This document shows positions 7,894-16,002 of a stretch of DNA of 64,000 bases, in pieces. The DNA is taken from assembly GCF_000619925.1 (NCBI RefSeq), contig NZ_JHVB01000005.1:62001-126000 (forward strand), in the 5' to 3' direction. The position numbers were made by a program, and so were the translations under genes. This DNA is from Treponema sp. C6A8 (lineage in GTDB: Bacteria; Spirochaetota; Spirochaetia; Treponematales; Treponemataceae). Below the pieces are notes generated by a model. That model did not search any database. It saw only the letters and a program-made list of their open reading frames with translations, and was not told the origin of the DNA. Every line of letters begins with the position of its first letter. The stretch's first letter is position 1.

Positions 7894-8315
7894 TTTCCTT
7901 CCATATATTTTCTAACGTTATCAATAAAAATCTGAGGGCAGACAATTGATGATTCGCTTGTTGCAATGCTCATAGCCATCTGGGTGCTTTCTGCCTTTGT
8001 GCAGAGTTCGCCAGTTTTTGCATTGTAGATTTCATATTTGATTTTGATGCAGTTTTCGTATTCTGTAAGATAGGAAACGACGCGGGCTGTGTCTCCGAAT
8101 CTGAGGGAACGCACGTATTTGAGCTTCATATCTACAACCGGGAAGGCGGTTCCGCATTTTTCCATTTCAAGGTAACCGAAGTTTACGCTGTCCAAAAGAG
8201 CGCAGCGGGCCTTTTCCATATATTTTACATAATTTCCGTGCCAGACAACCCGCATTGTATCCACGTCGTAGAATTCTACCGGAAAAATGATTTCGTTTTT
8301 TACAAAGTATTCCAT
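7890..8315 (-). CDS. 4HBT-family acyl thioesterase
   Basis: Cytoplasmic hot-dog-fold thioesterase, 141 residues. The N-terminal signature FPVEFYDVDTMRVVWHGNYV contains the Asp and His-Gly-Asn typical of 4-hydroxybenzoyl-CoA/YbgC thioesterases. It would release acyl groups from CoA or from the acyl carrier protein. A thioesterase of this type is a standard member of aryl-polyene-type loci. It sits between acyltransferase and LolA-like genes in a tightly packed operon. Confidence 0.8.
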   Translation of the reverse strand: MEYFVKNEIIFPVEFYDVDTMRVVWHGNYVKYMEKARCALLDSVNFGYLEMEKCGTAFPVVDMKLKYVRSLRFGDTARVVSYLTEYENCIKIKYEIYNAKTGELCTKAESTQMAMSIATSESSIVCPQIFIDNVRKYMEGK

Positions 8316-8327
8316 ATTTTCTCCAAA

Positions 8328-9368
8328 TTACCAGAAGTCAAAGAAATTATACCACTGATATGGGTACATTAAGCAAAAGACTTCCATTATTTTTATGTAG
8401 TCATTTGCCAGTTCCCTGATTTTTTCTTCGCGTTCTTTGCGGCTGCAGTCAAAAGTGATTTTTGATTTTATCAGATTTACCACATAGGTCGGATCAAAAC
8501 CTTCCTGCTGCTTTCTCATTGAAAAAATAAAGAAGGTCGGGCAGTTTAAAAGCGCCGCAATTAAAAAAGGACCGTATGGAATCTTTGCAGGCTTTCCTAA
8601 AAAGTTTACTTCAAGGCTGCGGCTGGTGTTTGTTGCAGCCAGGCGGTCTGCCGAAATTATAACAAGGCCGCCCTGGTCGATTGTGTCCTGCATGATTCCG
8701 ATAGTTGCCATGGAAATATCATCCGAAGCGATTACGTTCATTTTTGCGTTTGCGTTCAGGTTTTCGATCAGATTATTGAAATTCTGGGTTACCTTCTGGT
8801 CCATAATGATTGAAACCGGAATCTGATGGTCGAAGTTTTCGCCAAAGCTCAGGATGCTTCTGAAAAGTTCAATGTTTCCCAGATGAGAGCAGATAAGCAT
8901 GCAGCCTTTCTTGCTTTTCAAAAGGCTTTTTACTTCTTCATTGTTTGCAACAAGTCCCGTGTTTCCAACCTTTCCATTTGCAAATTCAATAAAATCCATG
9001 CCGGTTTTCCCGGTCCAGCCTTCAATTTTTTCTACCAGGCTTGTAGCAAAGGAAGTGATATGGCGGTAAGTGTTGGGACGGGCCGGCAGCTTTGAAATGT
9101 CGGCATCCTTCAATTCCAGCGGAAGATTTTTTGAAAATTCTATGAGATTTCTCTGATAGAGGCTGGAATAATTACGCGCCCACTTTGTAAAAGCCCAGTA
9201 AAAAAGGGAAACAAAGCGGGTTAATGCAACGAGCACGCGGTGGGGAAAAATCCGCACCAGAAAGGCTGTAAAGGCAAGCGAACGACCAGATTTTGAAACT
9301 TCATGGATATTTTTCCAGCTGGCGGTCGGAGAAGAAGAGGTGGTTCTATTTGTCATCTGGTTTTCCAT
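8328..9368 (-). CDS. Lipid A-type (LpxL/HtrB-like) acyltransferase
   Basis: Membrane-associated acyltransferase of 346 residues. The catalytic H-x4-E motif is visible in CSHLGNIEL (about residue 165), preceded by a hydrophobic region. Around residue 240 comes IISADRLAATNTSRSLEVNFLGKPAKIPYGPF, abbreviated here to its key IISADR and FLGKPAKIPYGP elements, as in LpxL-family late acyltransferases. In many aryl-polyene clusters this domain is fused to a family-2 glycosyltransferase; here they are two genes overlapping by 23 bases. The likely job is attaching an acyl or aryl-polyene chain to a glycolipid; the acceptor is unknown. Confidence 0.8.
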   Translation of the reverse strand: MENQMTNRTTSSSPTASWKNIHEVSKSGRSLAFTAFLVRIFPHRVLVALTRFVSLFYWAFTKWARNYSSLYQRNLIEFSKNLPLELKDADISKLPARPNTYRHITSFATSLVEKIEGWTGKTGMDFIEFANGKVGNTGLVANNEEVKSLLKSKKGCMLICSHLGNIELFRSILSFGENFDHQIPVSIIMDQKVTQNFNNLIENLNANAKMNVIASDDISMATIGIMQDTIDQGGLVIISADRLAATNTSRSLEVNFLGKPAKIPYGPFLIAALLNCPTFFIFSMRKQQEGFDPTYVVNLIKSKITFDCSRKEREEKIRELANDYIKIMEVFCLMYPYQWYNFFDFW

Positions 9369-10116
9369 TGAATTTTCTTTTTAGCGCAAAATAAATCAGT
9401 TTTGGAAGCCGCAAAATCATACCGAAAAAGAGGCGTGAAAAGGTAAGCGAAATTGCAATATTATCTTTTATGATGTGAAAATTGCTGATTCCATCTTTCG
9501 GGTAGGAAACTTTAACCGGCAGGTTAAAAAGGGGCACTCCCATCCACAAATAATGCACCAGAATATCAGAATCATAGCCCATGCGGCGGTGAATAAGGGC
9601 ATGGCGGCGGAGAAACTTTGCATAAGGTTTCAGAGGATAAATCCTGAAGCCGCAAAGTACATCTGCCGGTGAAAAATTAAGGCTTACTATTCCTGTCCAG
9701 AAAATAGAAAGCTTTCGGCCGTTTATTCTGTTTGCCGGAGCTGAAGTGTCGTATTCCGGGTAGCCGTTTATAAGCGCCTCCGGATGTTTTTGGCTGAGTT
9801 CTAAAAATGACTGGCAGGCGCTGCAATCGTGCTGGCCGTCCGCATCAATCTGAAATACGTGTGTGAGCCCCATTTCAAGGGCTTTTTTGACGCCGCGGCT
9901 CATTGCAAGACCTTTTCCTGCATTTTTGCTGTATGAAACAAGAGAAACAAGTGGATATTTTTCAGCGCATTCCAGAATCTGAGCCTTATTCTGCTCATCA
10001 TTTCCATCATCTATGATAATAATTGGAAAAGCAAAGTGTAAAAGGCTGTTCACAACTCCTTCAATTGTAGAGCCGTGTCTGTAAACCGGAATGATAAAAC
10101 CGGGCTTAAAATTCAA
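9346..10116 (-). CDS. Family 2 glycosyltransferase
   Basis: Cytoplasmic GT-A fold enzyme of 256 residues, first gene of the minus-strand operon. It begins KPGFIIPVYRHGSTI, has the nucleotide-sugar/metal site as IDADGQHD (DxD), and resembles dolichol-phosphate-mannose-synthase-like GT2 enzymes found in aryl-polyene loci. The longest frame begins with TTG at 10116. The nearest ATG, two codons upstream, is out of frame and hits a stop after five codons, so TTG is the probable start, nine bases after a TATAAT. A later start would cut into the conserved first strand. Confidence 0.8.
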   Translation of the reverse strand: MNFKPGFIIPVYRHGSTIEGVVNSLLHFAFPIIIIDDGNDEQNKAQILECAEKYPLVSLVSYSKNAGKGLAMSRGVKKALEMGLTHVFQIDADGQHDCSACQSFLELSQKHPEALINGYPEYDTSAPANRINGRKLSIFWTGIVSLNFSPADVLCGFRIYPLKPYAKFLRRHALIHRRMGYDSDILVHYLWMGVPLFNLPVKVSYPKDGISNFHIIKDNIAISLTFSRLFFGMILRLPKLIYFALKRKFNGKPDDK

Positions 10117-10154
10117 AGTACATGTATTATACTGTCTTTTATATAAAAAGTAAA
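10117..10154 (-). promoter_or_regulatory. Promoter of the minus-strand lipid operon, near-leaderless TTG start
   Basis: On the minus strand TTTACT (10154-10149), 17 bases, TATAAT (10131-10126), nine bases, TTG. No Shine-Dalgarno. It lies almost back to back with the plus-strand promoter for the acyl carrier protein, so one regulator could control both arms. Confidence 0.55.
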
Positions 10155-10170
10155 AAAGTTTGAAGTCTGT

Positions 10171-10206
10171 TTGCCCAAACTTTACTTTGCATATATAATT
10201 AAATTT
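10171..10206 (+). promoter_or_regulatory. Promoter of the ACP/AMP-ligase operon, leaderless
   Basis: TTGCCC (10171-10176), 17 bases, TATAAT (10194-10199), seven bases, ATG at 10207. The -35 box occupies what the longest frame would translate as the first residues, which supports 10207 as the real start. Confidence 0.65.
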
Positions 10207-10473
10207 ATGGACGAATTGAAACAGCAGATTAAAGAGATAATTATCAGCTCCTTGCAGCTTGAAGATATTGAGCCAGATGACATTGTAGATTCAGAGCCTT
10301 TATTCAACGAAGGTCTTGGTCTTGATTCAATTGATTCTCTTGAACTTGGCGTTGCCCTTAAAAAGAAATTCGGTGTAAAATTTTCGTCTGAAAATGAAGA
10401 TAACCGAACTTATTTTGCAAGCGTAAATGCCCTTGCAGATTTTATAAAAGCCAAGCGTGAAGAAGCTAATTAA
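10207..10473 (+). CDS. Acyl carrier protein
   Basis: Small acidic carrier protein of 88 residues. The phosphopantetheine site is GLGLDSIDSLEL, with Ser in the DSIDS context. It carries the acyl intermediate for the fused AMP-ligase that follows, whose GTG start lies inside this gene (17-base overlap, tight coupling). Two ACPs are common in aryl-polyene clusters; only one is found here. The longer frame from 10171 would start upstream of the promoter -10 box and is rejected. Confidence 0.85.
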   Translation: MDELKQQIKEIIISSLQLEDIEPDDIVDSEPLFNEGLGLDSIDSLELGVALKKKFGVKFSSENEDNRTYFASVNALADFIKAKREEAN

Positions 10474-12469
10474 AATCCTTTTTTACATTATCTCAGTACT
10501 CTATCCGGTAATGATTTTCACTTTTCTGGTGATTTTTAAATTACCGGTAAGAATAATTTCTCTTTGTGTGATTGCGCTTGCGCTGGCTTTCTTTTTGAGC
10601 GCTACGGGGGCGTCTAACTCCGCCACAAAAGATGGAGACTCGGAAGGGGATGCCAGCGTAAGCGCCTCATCTTTTACTATTAAACCAGTCATTACGGCTT
10701 CTCTTTTGCTGGCGTCTGGGCTTGCCTGTTTTTTGACTAATCAGACACTTTTTCTGAGGATGTATGCCGTCGTTATCAGCGTCATGATGCTGGTGACTTT
10801 TGGCTCGACGCTGATTTTTCCGCCAAATATCATTTATCGTTTTGCCTGCCTTTCTGACCGCAGCATTCCTTCTTCCCTTGAGCATAAAGAAGTTGAGCAT
10901 TATTGCCGCAAGGTTTGCATTGTCTGGTGCATTTTTTTTATTGTAAACGGCGGAATTTCTTTTTATACGGCCTTTTTTTCAAGTGAGCAGGTCTGGGCAA
11001 TTTATAACGGGGGAATTTCTTACATTTTAATGGGGCTTTTATTTGGAATTGAGTTTATAATAAGAAAGGGAGTAAATAAAAAAATGTCAAAAACACATCC
11101 AATCACGAAATTTAATGCTTCTTCTTTTAGTGATGACCATATCATCAGTTTTGAAGGAAAATGGAGCGATAAGAAATATAAAACCTGGCTTGATTTTTTG
11201 AAGGCGACTGCAAAAATTAGGGCCTTTATTGGATCCCGGCCGGCTGAAAAGTGGATTTTGCACTGCGAGGATTACTGGCTTTTTACTGTAACCTTTGTGG
11301 CTCTGCTTCAGTGTAAAAAAACAGTTCTTTTGACCCAGAATATTACCGAAGGATTTTTGAAGGAAATCTGGACTGAAGGAATCGGATTTTTTACAGACCA
11401 GAAGGTTTCCGGGGCGGAAGATATACGCGGAATCCTTAAGGCCAGCGCAGAGCCGGACCAGGCTGAAATCAGAAAAACCCCTAAAATAGATGCTGACGGC
11501 ACAAAAATCATTATGTTTACCTCGGGAAGTACCGGTAAGCCTAAGGGGGTTGAGCAGCGAATGACCGAGTTTGAACTTGATAATGCCTTTATCATTTCAA
11601 AGTGGGGCGAAGAGTTTTTGAGCAGAAAGCTTGTTGCCACTGTAAGTCAGCATCATATTTACGGCTTTTTGTTTACGGTTTCCCTTCCATTTACGCTTGG
11701 CGTTCCTGTCCGACGTAAGCGCATTGAATTCCCGGAAGAATTTGCAACTCTAAATGATGATAAATATATGATTATTGCGACTCCGGCCTTCTTAAAGCGC
11801 TGTGTTGAAATTGAAGGAAAACTTCCTCTTGATGACTCTTTTATTTTTACCAGCGGCGGACTTTTGACCTACGAGGTTGCAGAAAAATCTGCCCGTACTT
11901 TTGGCTTCTGGCCGGTTGAAGTTTACGGTTCTACAGAAACCAGCGGAATTGCCTGGAGACGCAGTAAAAATGGCCAGGAATGGACTCCTTTTGATAACGC
12001 AAAAATCTGGCTTGGCGATGACGGCTGTCTCCGTATTATTTCTCCATATATTAAAAATCCTGAAGGCTTTGCTACTGCCGACCTTGCGGAAATGCTGCCA
12101 GACGGACGCTTCCTGCTTAAAGGCCGCAGTGATTCTATTGTAAAAATAGAAGAAAAACGCATTTCCATGACGGAAGTTGAAAACCGTATTCTTGACAGCG
12201 GACTTGTAAGCGACGTAAAGGTTATTGCCATGGAAGACAGACGTCAGTATCTTGCGGCGGCAATTGAACTGAATGCCCAGGGAAAGGCAAAATTTGCAGA
12301 CTGCAAAAAGCTTGAAATAAACAAATTCTTCCATAAATATCTGATGCAGTATTTTGAAAATGTCGTAATTCCAAAAAAATGGCGTTTTCTGGATAAATTA
12401 CCGACAGACGTGCAGGGTAAAAAGCATAAAGAAGATATTAAGGCCTTATTTTTACAGAGCGAAGCCTGA
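10457..12469 (+). CDS. Membrane domain fused to acyl-AMP ligase
   Basis: 670 residues starting with GTG inside the ACP gene. Residues 1-210 hold about six membrane segments (KILFYIISVLYPVMIFTFL and following), corresponding to the COG4648-type membrane protein that is a separate gene in other aryl-polyene clusters. Between the early helices a short Ser/Asp/Ala-rich loop is inserted. From about residue 215 comes an adenylate-forming ligase: P-loop MFTSGSTGKPKGVEQ, the A5 motif EVYGSTETSGIAW, the hinge LLKGRSDSIVKIEEKRIS, and a C-terminal PTDVQGKKHKEDI that should hold the catalytic Lys. It probably activates an acyl or aryl acid and loads the neighbouring ACP. Confidence 0.85.
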   Translation: MKKLIKILFYIISVLYPVMIFTFLVIFKLPVRIISLCVIALALAFFLSATGASNSATKDGDSEGDASVSASSFTIKPVITASLLLASGLACFLTNQTLFLRMYAVVISVMMLVTFGSTLIFPPNIIYRFACLSDRSIPSSLEHKEVEHYCRKVCIVWCIFFIVNGGISFYTAFFSSEQVWAIYNGGISYILMGLLFGIEFIIRKGVNKKMSKTHPITKFNASSFSDDHIISFEGKWSDKKYKTWLDFLKATAKIRAFIGSRPAEKWILHCEDYWLFTVTFVALLQCKKTVLLTQNITEGFLKEIWTEGIGFFTDQKVSGAEDIRGILKASAEPDQAEIRKTPKIDADGTKIIMFTSGSTGKPKGVEQRMTEFELDNAFIISKWGEEFLSRKLVATVSQHHIYGFLFTVSLPFTLGVPVRRKRIEFPEEFATLNDDKYMIIATPAFLKRCVEIEGKLPLDDSFIFTSGGLLTYEVAEKSARTFGFWPVEVYGSTETSGIAWRRSKNGQEWTPFDNAKIWLGDDGCLRIISPYIKNPEGFATADLAEMLPDGRFLLKGRSDSIVKIEEKRISMTEVENRILDSGLVSDVKVIAMEDRRQYLAAAIELNAQGKAKFADCKKLEINKFFHKYLMQYFENVVIPKKWRFLDKLPTDVQGKKHKEDIKALFLQSEA

Positions 12470-12552
12470 TTTTTTATAATTATTTGTTAAAAAATCACAT
12501 AAAAAAATTTCTCTTATATCAAAACATGGTGTAAACTGAATGTTGAGGTTTT

Positions 12553-14805
12553 ATGGGAAATAAGCTGAATCCGAAGGTTATAAAATATATTTTCACAGCT
12601 GTACTTTCTGCGGTTGCCAGTATTCTGATTGTACTTGTTACCTCAACTTTCTCTAAAAAAATCATGTCCTTTTACCGCAGGAATTCCTTTGAAACAACCA
12701 AGCTTATTGCGGATGGTTATGCGAAACTTGCGAATGAAAGGCTTAATTCTTATTTTGCTGTCCTGGATACCCTCTATGATGAAGAAGTTTTCTCAAAGGG
12801 TTCTTCCTTAGATATTATTTATCACATCAATAAGAATAAGAGTAAAATACCGTCGGAATTTCTTGATGTATTTTATTTTGATTTTGATGGTGTCGCTACC
12901 GATATTCACGGAAACACTCAGTATGTTACAGACCGGGCTTACTATAATGCTATAGTTTATTCAGGTTCAAAAAGCTTTATTACTGCAGCTCAGAGTTCAA
13001 AAGTAGACGGCAAGTACATTTTTATGATGGTAAAGGCTGTCTATGATAAGAATGCAAGGCTAAAAGGCGGCTATGGCTGTGCTGTAGATTTGTATCAGTT
13101 TGAAGAAATTTTCCAGAATGCAAATATTATTCAAAGGGGTTCTATCAGTATCATTGATAGATACGGAAAATTTATTATCCATAAAAATCATGAGATGATT
13201 TCTAAGTCTTACTCCGAGGATGATAAGCGTTACGCCCGCATTGCTACAACAAGTCTTGCAAAAAAGAAATCAGGAATTGAAAGTTTTAGGGATGAAAAAG
13301 GAATTCCTGTTACAATTTTCTATAGTTATATAAAAATTCCTGCCTGGGTTCTATGTTTTACCCTTCCTGATGAAAACATGCTGGTAATTCAGCGTAAGCA
13401 AATTCTTATAAATATCATAACAATTCTCTGCTGTGTTATTCTTTTGTTTACACTCTTCTTCGGCGAGTTTATGACAATTGAATTATTCCAGAGAAAATCC
13501 CTTATCTTCGTTGATTTTGATCCTCTTACCGGACTCTGGTCTTTGGATCGCTTTGAGCATGAAGCTGATAAAATGATTTCCCGTCATAAAAAAGAGAAAT
13601 TCTTCCTGCTTGATATAGATATTCTTGGATACAAATTTATCAGTCAGAATCATGGGGATGCAGAACTTAAAAAGATACTGAAATTTCTTTCACGCGAAGT
13701 AAAAAAGGTTGCTGATGAAAATCAGGGAGTCTGCTGCCGTGGAGACAGTGACCATTTCTTTATGTTCTTTATAATCACTTCTGTACAGCAGGCTATGCGC
13801 GTATTTAAGATGATTGCAAGAAAGGAAAATAATATTACAGATTCCTATAAAATTCCTTTTGCCCTTAAATTCGGAGTTGCCTTCCATCTGCCGGAAGAAA
13901 AATATAAGGGAATCTCAACACACGTTTTGATTAATCAGGCGTCTATTGCAAAAAAGAACCTTCATAAAGATGGTGATCTGCTTTATGCAATTTACGATTC
14001 AAAATTCCTTAAACGCATTCAGACGGAATATTTTCTGGAAAGCCAGTCAGAAAAGGCTCTTGCAAATCATGATTTTTTTGTACTTTATCAACCAAAAATC
14101 AGCCTGAAGGATGAAAAAATTATTGGTGCAGAGGCGCTTGTTCGCTGGCAGCATCCGGAACGCGGCGTAATTCCGCCAAATGATTTTATTCCGCTTTTTG
14201 AACGCACTGGCTTTGTTACTAAGGTAGACTTCTTTGTTTATGAAGAAGTTTTGAAGTTCCTTGATGCCCGCTTACGTGCCGGACTTCCTGTAGTTCAGGT
14301 CAGCGTAAATATGAGCCGAAACCACAATAAGCCTGAAAAATTCATGGAAGATTTTCTTGCTGTCTTTAATAAATACAATGTACCTGCAAAATATATTCAG
14401 GTTGAAATTATTGAACGCTCCTTTGCCGAAAACCGTATTCTTGCAGAAATTACTACCCGTCTGCATCAGAACGGCTTTACTGTTGCCATGGATGATTTTG
14501 GTACTGGTGAAAGTTCCCTTTCCATGCTTACCCAGGTGCCTATTGATGTCCTTAAGTTTGACCGAAGCTTCCTGCTTTCTTCTACCAATTCTAACGGCGA
14601 AATTGACAGGCGCTCGGCGGCCTTTATCGAATCCTTTATCGGGCTCAGTAAGCGCCTTGATAAAGAGACGGTTTTTGAAGGTGTTGAAACTGAAAGCCAG
14701 AGAGACTTCCTTCGCGTAATCGACTGTGACTGTGTTCAGGGCTATCTCTATTCACGTCCTTTGAGCCAGACTGATTTTGAAAAATTTATTGAAACACATA
14801 TTTAG
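12553..14805 (+). CDS. Cache-like sensor with degenerate GGDEF and intact EAL domain
   Basis: Membrane c-di-GMP phosphodiesterase candidate, 750 residues. A membrane helix near residues 10-30, a periplasmic sensor of about 250 residues with Cache-like features, a second helix (NIITILCCVILLFTLFF, about 288-305), a GGDEF-like domain and a C-terminal EAL domain. The GGDEF site reads RGDSD, so it is probably not a cyclase. The EAL domain keeps the residues expected for activity: EALVRW, VNMS, EIIE, DDFGTG, KFD, EGVE and VQGY. A Shine-Dalgarno GAGG lies before the ATG. A PilZ effector occurs at 56220, so the second messenger is probably used in this organism. Confidence 0.9.
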   Translation: MGNKLNPKVIKYIFTAVLSAVASILIVLVTSTFSKKIMSFYRRNSFETTKLIADGYAKLANERLNSYFAVLDTLYDEEVFSKGSSLDIIYHINKNKSKIPSEFLDVFYFDFDGVATDIHGNTQYVTDRAYYNAIVYSGSKSFITAAQSSKVDGKYIFMMVKAVYDKNARLKGGYGCAVDLYQFEEIFQNANIIQRGSISIIDRYGKFIIHKNHEMISKSYSEDDKRYARIATTSLAKKKSGIESFRDEKGIPVTIFYSYIKIPAWVLCFTLPDENMLVIQRKQILINIITILCCVILLFTLFFGEFMTIELFQRKSLIFVDFDPLTGLWSLDRFEHEADKMISRHKKEKFFLLDIDILGYKFISQNHGDAELKKILKFLSREVKKVADENQGVCCRGDSDHFFMFFIITSVQQAMRVFKMIARKENNITDSYKIPFALKFGVAFHLPEEKYKGISTHVLINQASIAKKNLHKDGDLLYAIYDSKFLKRIQTEYFLESQSEKALANHDFFVLYQPKISLKDEKIIGAEALVRWQHPERGVIPPNDFIPLFERTGFVTKVDFFVYEEVLKFLDARLRAGLPVVQVSVNMSRNHNKPEKFMEDFLAVFNKYNVPAKYIQVEIIERSFAENRILAEITTRLHQNGFTVAMDDFGTGESSLSMLTQVPIDVLKFDRSFLLSSTNSNGEIDRRSAAFIESFIGLSKRLDKETVFEGVETESQRDFLRVIDCDCVQGYLYSRPLSQTDFEKFIETHI

Positions 14806-14833
14806 GAAACTTTTTATAAAGTTCTTAATGAAG

Positions 14834-14847
14834 TAGAATATTGATTT
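14834..14847 (+). promoter_or_regulatory. -10 box of the LacI-type gene, near-leaderless
   Basis: TAGAAT (14834-14839) ends eight bases before the ATG at 14848; the -35 region 17 bases upstream (TTTTTA) is poor. No Shine-Dalgarno. It fits the pattern of the other leaderless starts but is weaker. Confidence 0.4.
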
Positions 14848-15849
14848 ATGGAAAACAAACAGGTTACACAAAACGATGTTGCCCGCGAGGCGGGCGTTAC
14901 CCGAAGCATGGTCAGTTACGTTATTAACGGAACTGAGGGGCGTTCAGTTGCGCCAGAAACCCGCCAGCGTATTCTTGAAGTTATTGACCGGCTGGGCTAC
15001 CGTCCCAACAAGGCGGCACAGGTTTTGCAGCAGGGTGAAGTTGCTTTTGCTTCTAAGCGGATTGGTGTTGTTTTGCGTGACCCGGATATGTTTCGTCGTC
15101 CTTACTATGCGGAGATTTTAGCCGGTATTCATACGGCGGCCCATGAACATAATTATAAGGTTTCCTTTATCCGCTTTTTTGAAGAGTTCAAAGATCCTGT
15201 TTTGTTTAATGAACTTGTCCACGAAGAAGAAATCGGCGGCTTGATTTTGATTGCCACCGACCAGTGCATTAAAGGGGCAGAAGACAACCGTCTTGTTCAG
15301 CGGATGAAAGAGCGCATACAAAAAGTTGTCTGCGTGGACTGGAAGTTTGACGGACTTTCTAGCGTCACTTTCGACCGCCGCGATGCCGCAAAAAAAGCTG
15401 CGGCTTATGTCATTGAAAAAGGCTACACCGATCTTTCTTATATCGGGGAACTTGATAACCGAGTAGACGGCATTGAAGATGTGATTGTTTCAAAGTGCCA
15501 GGTTTTCGGGGCATTTGATATGAAGGGCGGTTATGAAGCTGTTGCAGAAATTCAAAATAGCGGTCGTTTTCCTCGTGCTATTGTCTGTGGTTCTGATGAA
15601 GTTGCCTATGGAGTTTTGTGCCACCTGAACAAGCTGAACATTTCTGTCCCGGCTCAGGTTGCCGTAATAAGTATAGATGACCTTGAAGCCTCTTCCTACA
15701 TCACGCCGCCGCTTACTACGGTAAACGTGCAGAAGCAGGGCATGGGAAGGAAGGCTGTAGAACTGATTGTGAGCGGGACAGCAGGGCAGGGAGAAAAGGC
15801 CCTGAACATTGAGTTGCCGACAGAATTAATTACAAGGGTGAGTGCCTAG
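14848..15849 (+). CDS. LacI-family transcriptional regulator
   Basis: 333 residues, normal length. The N-terminal helix-turn-helix reads VTQNDVAREAGVTRSMVSYV and the hinge helix RPNKAAQVLQQG. The rest is a periplasmic-binding-like sugar sensor, with IGVVLRD at the first strand and VAVISIDDLEASSYITPPLT near the end. The only nearby sugar gene is the convergent phosphorylase-like enzyme, whose promoter region carries a LacI-type palindrome at 19421-19438, so that gene is its probable target. The effector is unknown. Confidence 0.9.
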   Translation: MENKQVTQNDVAREAGVTRSMVSYVINGTEGRSVAPETRQRILEVIDRLGYRPNKAAQVLQQGEVAFASKRIGVVLRDPDMFRRPYYAEILAGIHTAAHEHNYKVSFIRFFEEFKDPVLFNELVHEEEIGGLILIATDQCIKGAEDNRLVQRMKERIQKVVCVDWKFDGLSSVTFDRRDAAKKAAAYVIEKGYTDLSYIGELDNRVDGIEDVIVSKCQVFGAFDMKGGYEAVAEIQNSGRFPRAIVCGSDEVAYGVLCHLNKLNISVPAQVAVISIDDLEASSYITPPLTTVNVQKQGMGRKAVELIVSGTAGQGEKALNIELPTELITRVSA

Positions 15850-15854
15850 TCTAG

Positions 15855-15896
15855 AAAAAAAGCGCTGCGGAGGTTCGTGATTTGCGACGCTTTTTT
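15855..15896. terminator. Terminator between LacI gene and phosphorylase gene
   Basis: AAAAAAGCG (15856-15864) pairs with CGCTTTTTT (15888-15896). It has a T-run on either strand, so it could end transcription from both convergent genes. Confidence 0.65.
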
Positions 15897-15958
15897 CGCG
15901 ATGCGGGGCATACAACGCGTAGACTACCTACAGAGCAAGCGAAGCTTGCGTCGAGCGA

Positions 15959-15999
15959 AAAGCTGGCGGAGCAAATTACGGTTCTCCGCAAAAGCTTTT
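15959..15999 (+). terminator. Second hairpin terminator after the LacI gene
   Basis: AAAAGCT and GCGGAG on the left pair with CTCCGC and AGCTTTT on the right, followed by a T-run. Between the two terminators lies a small palindrome GCAAGC-GAA-GCTTGC (15935-15949) that recurs at 62497-62512. Confidence 0.6.
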
Positions 16000-16002
16000 T
16001 TT

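Noticed and set aside
10171..10206. Longer acyl carrier protein from 10171
   Set aside because: The frame would begin inside the -35 box and the added residues do not look like ACP.
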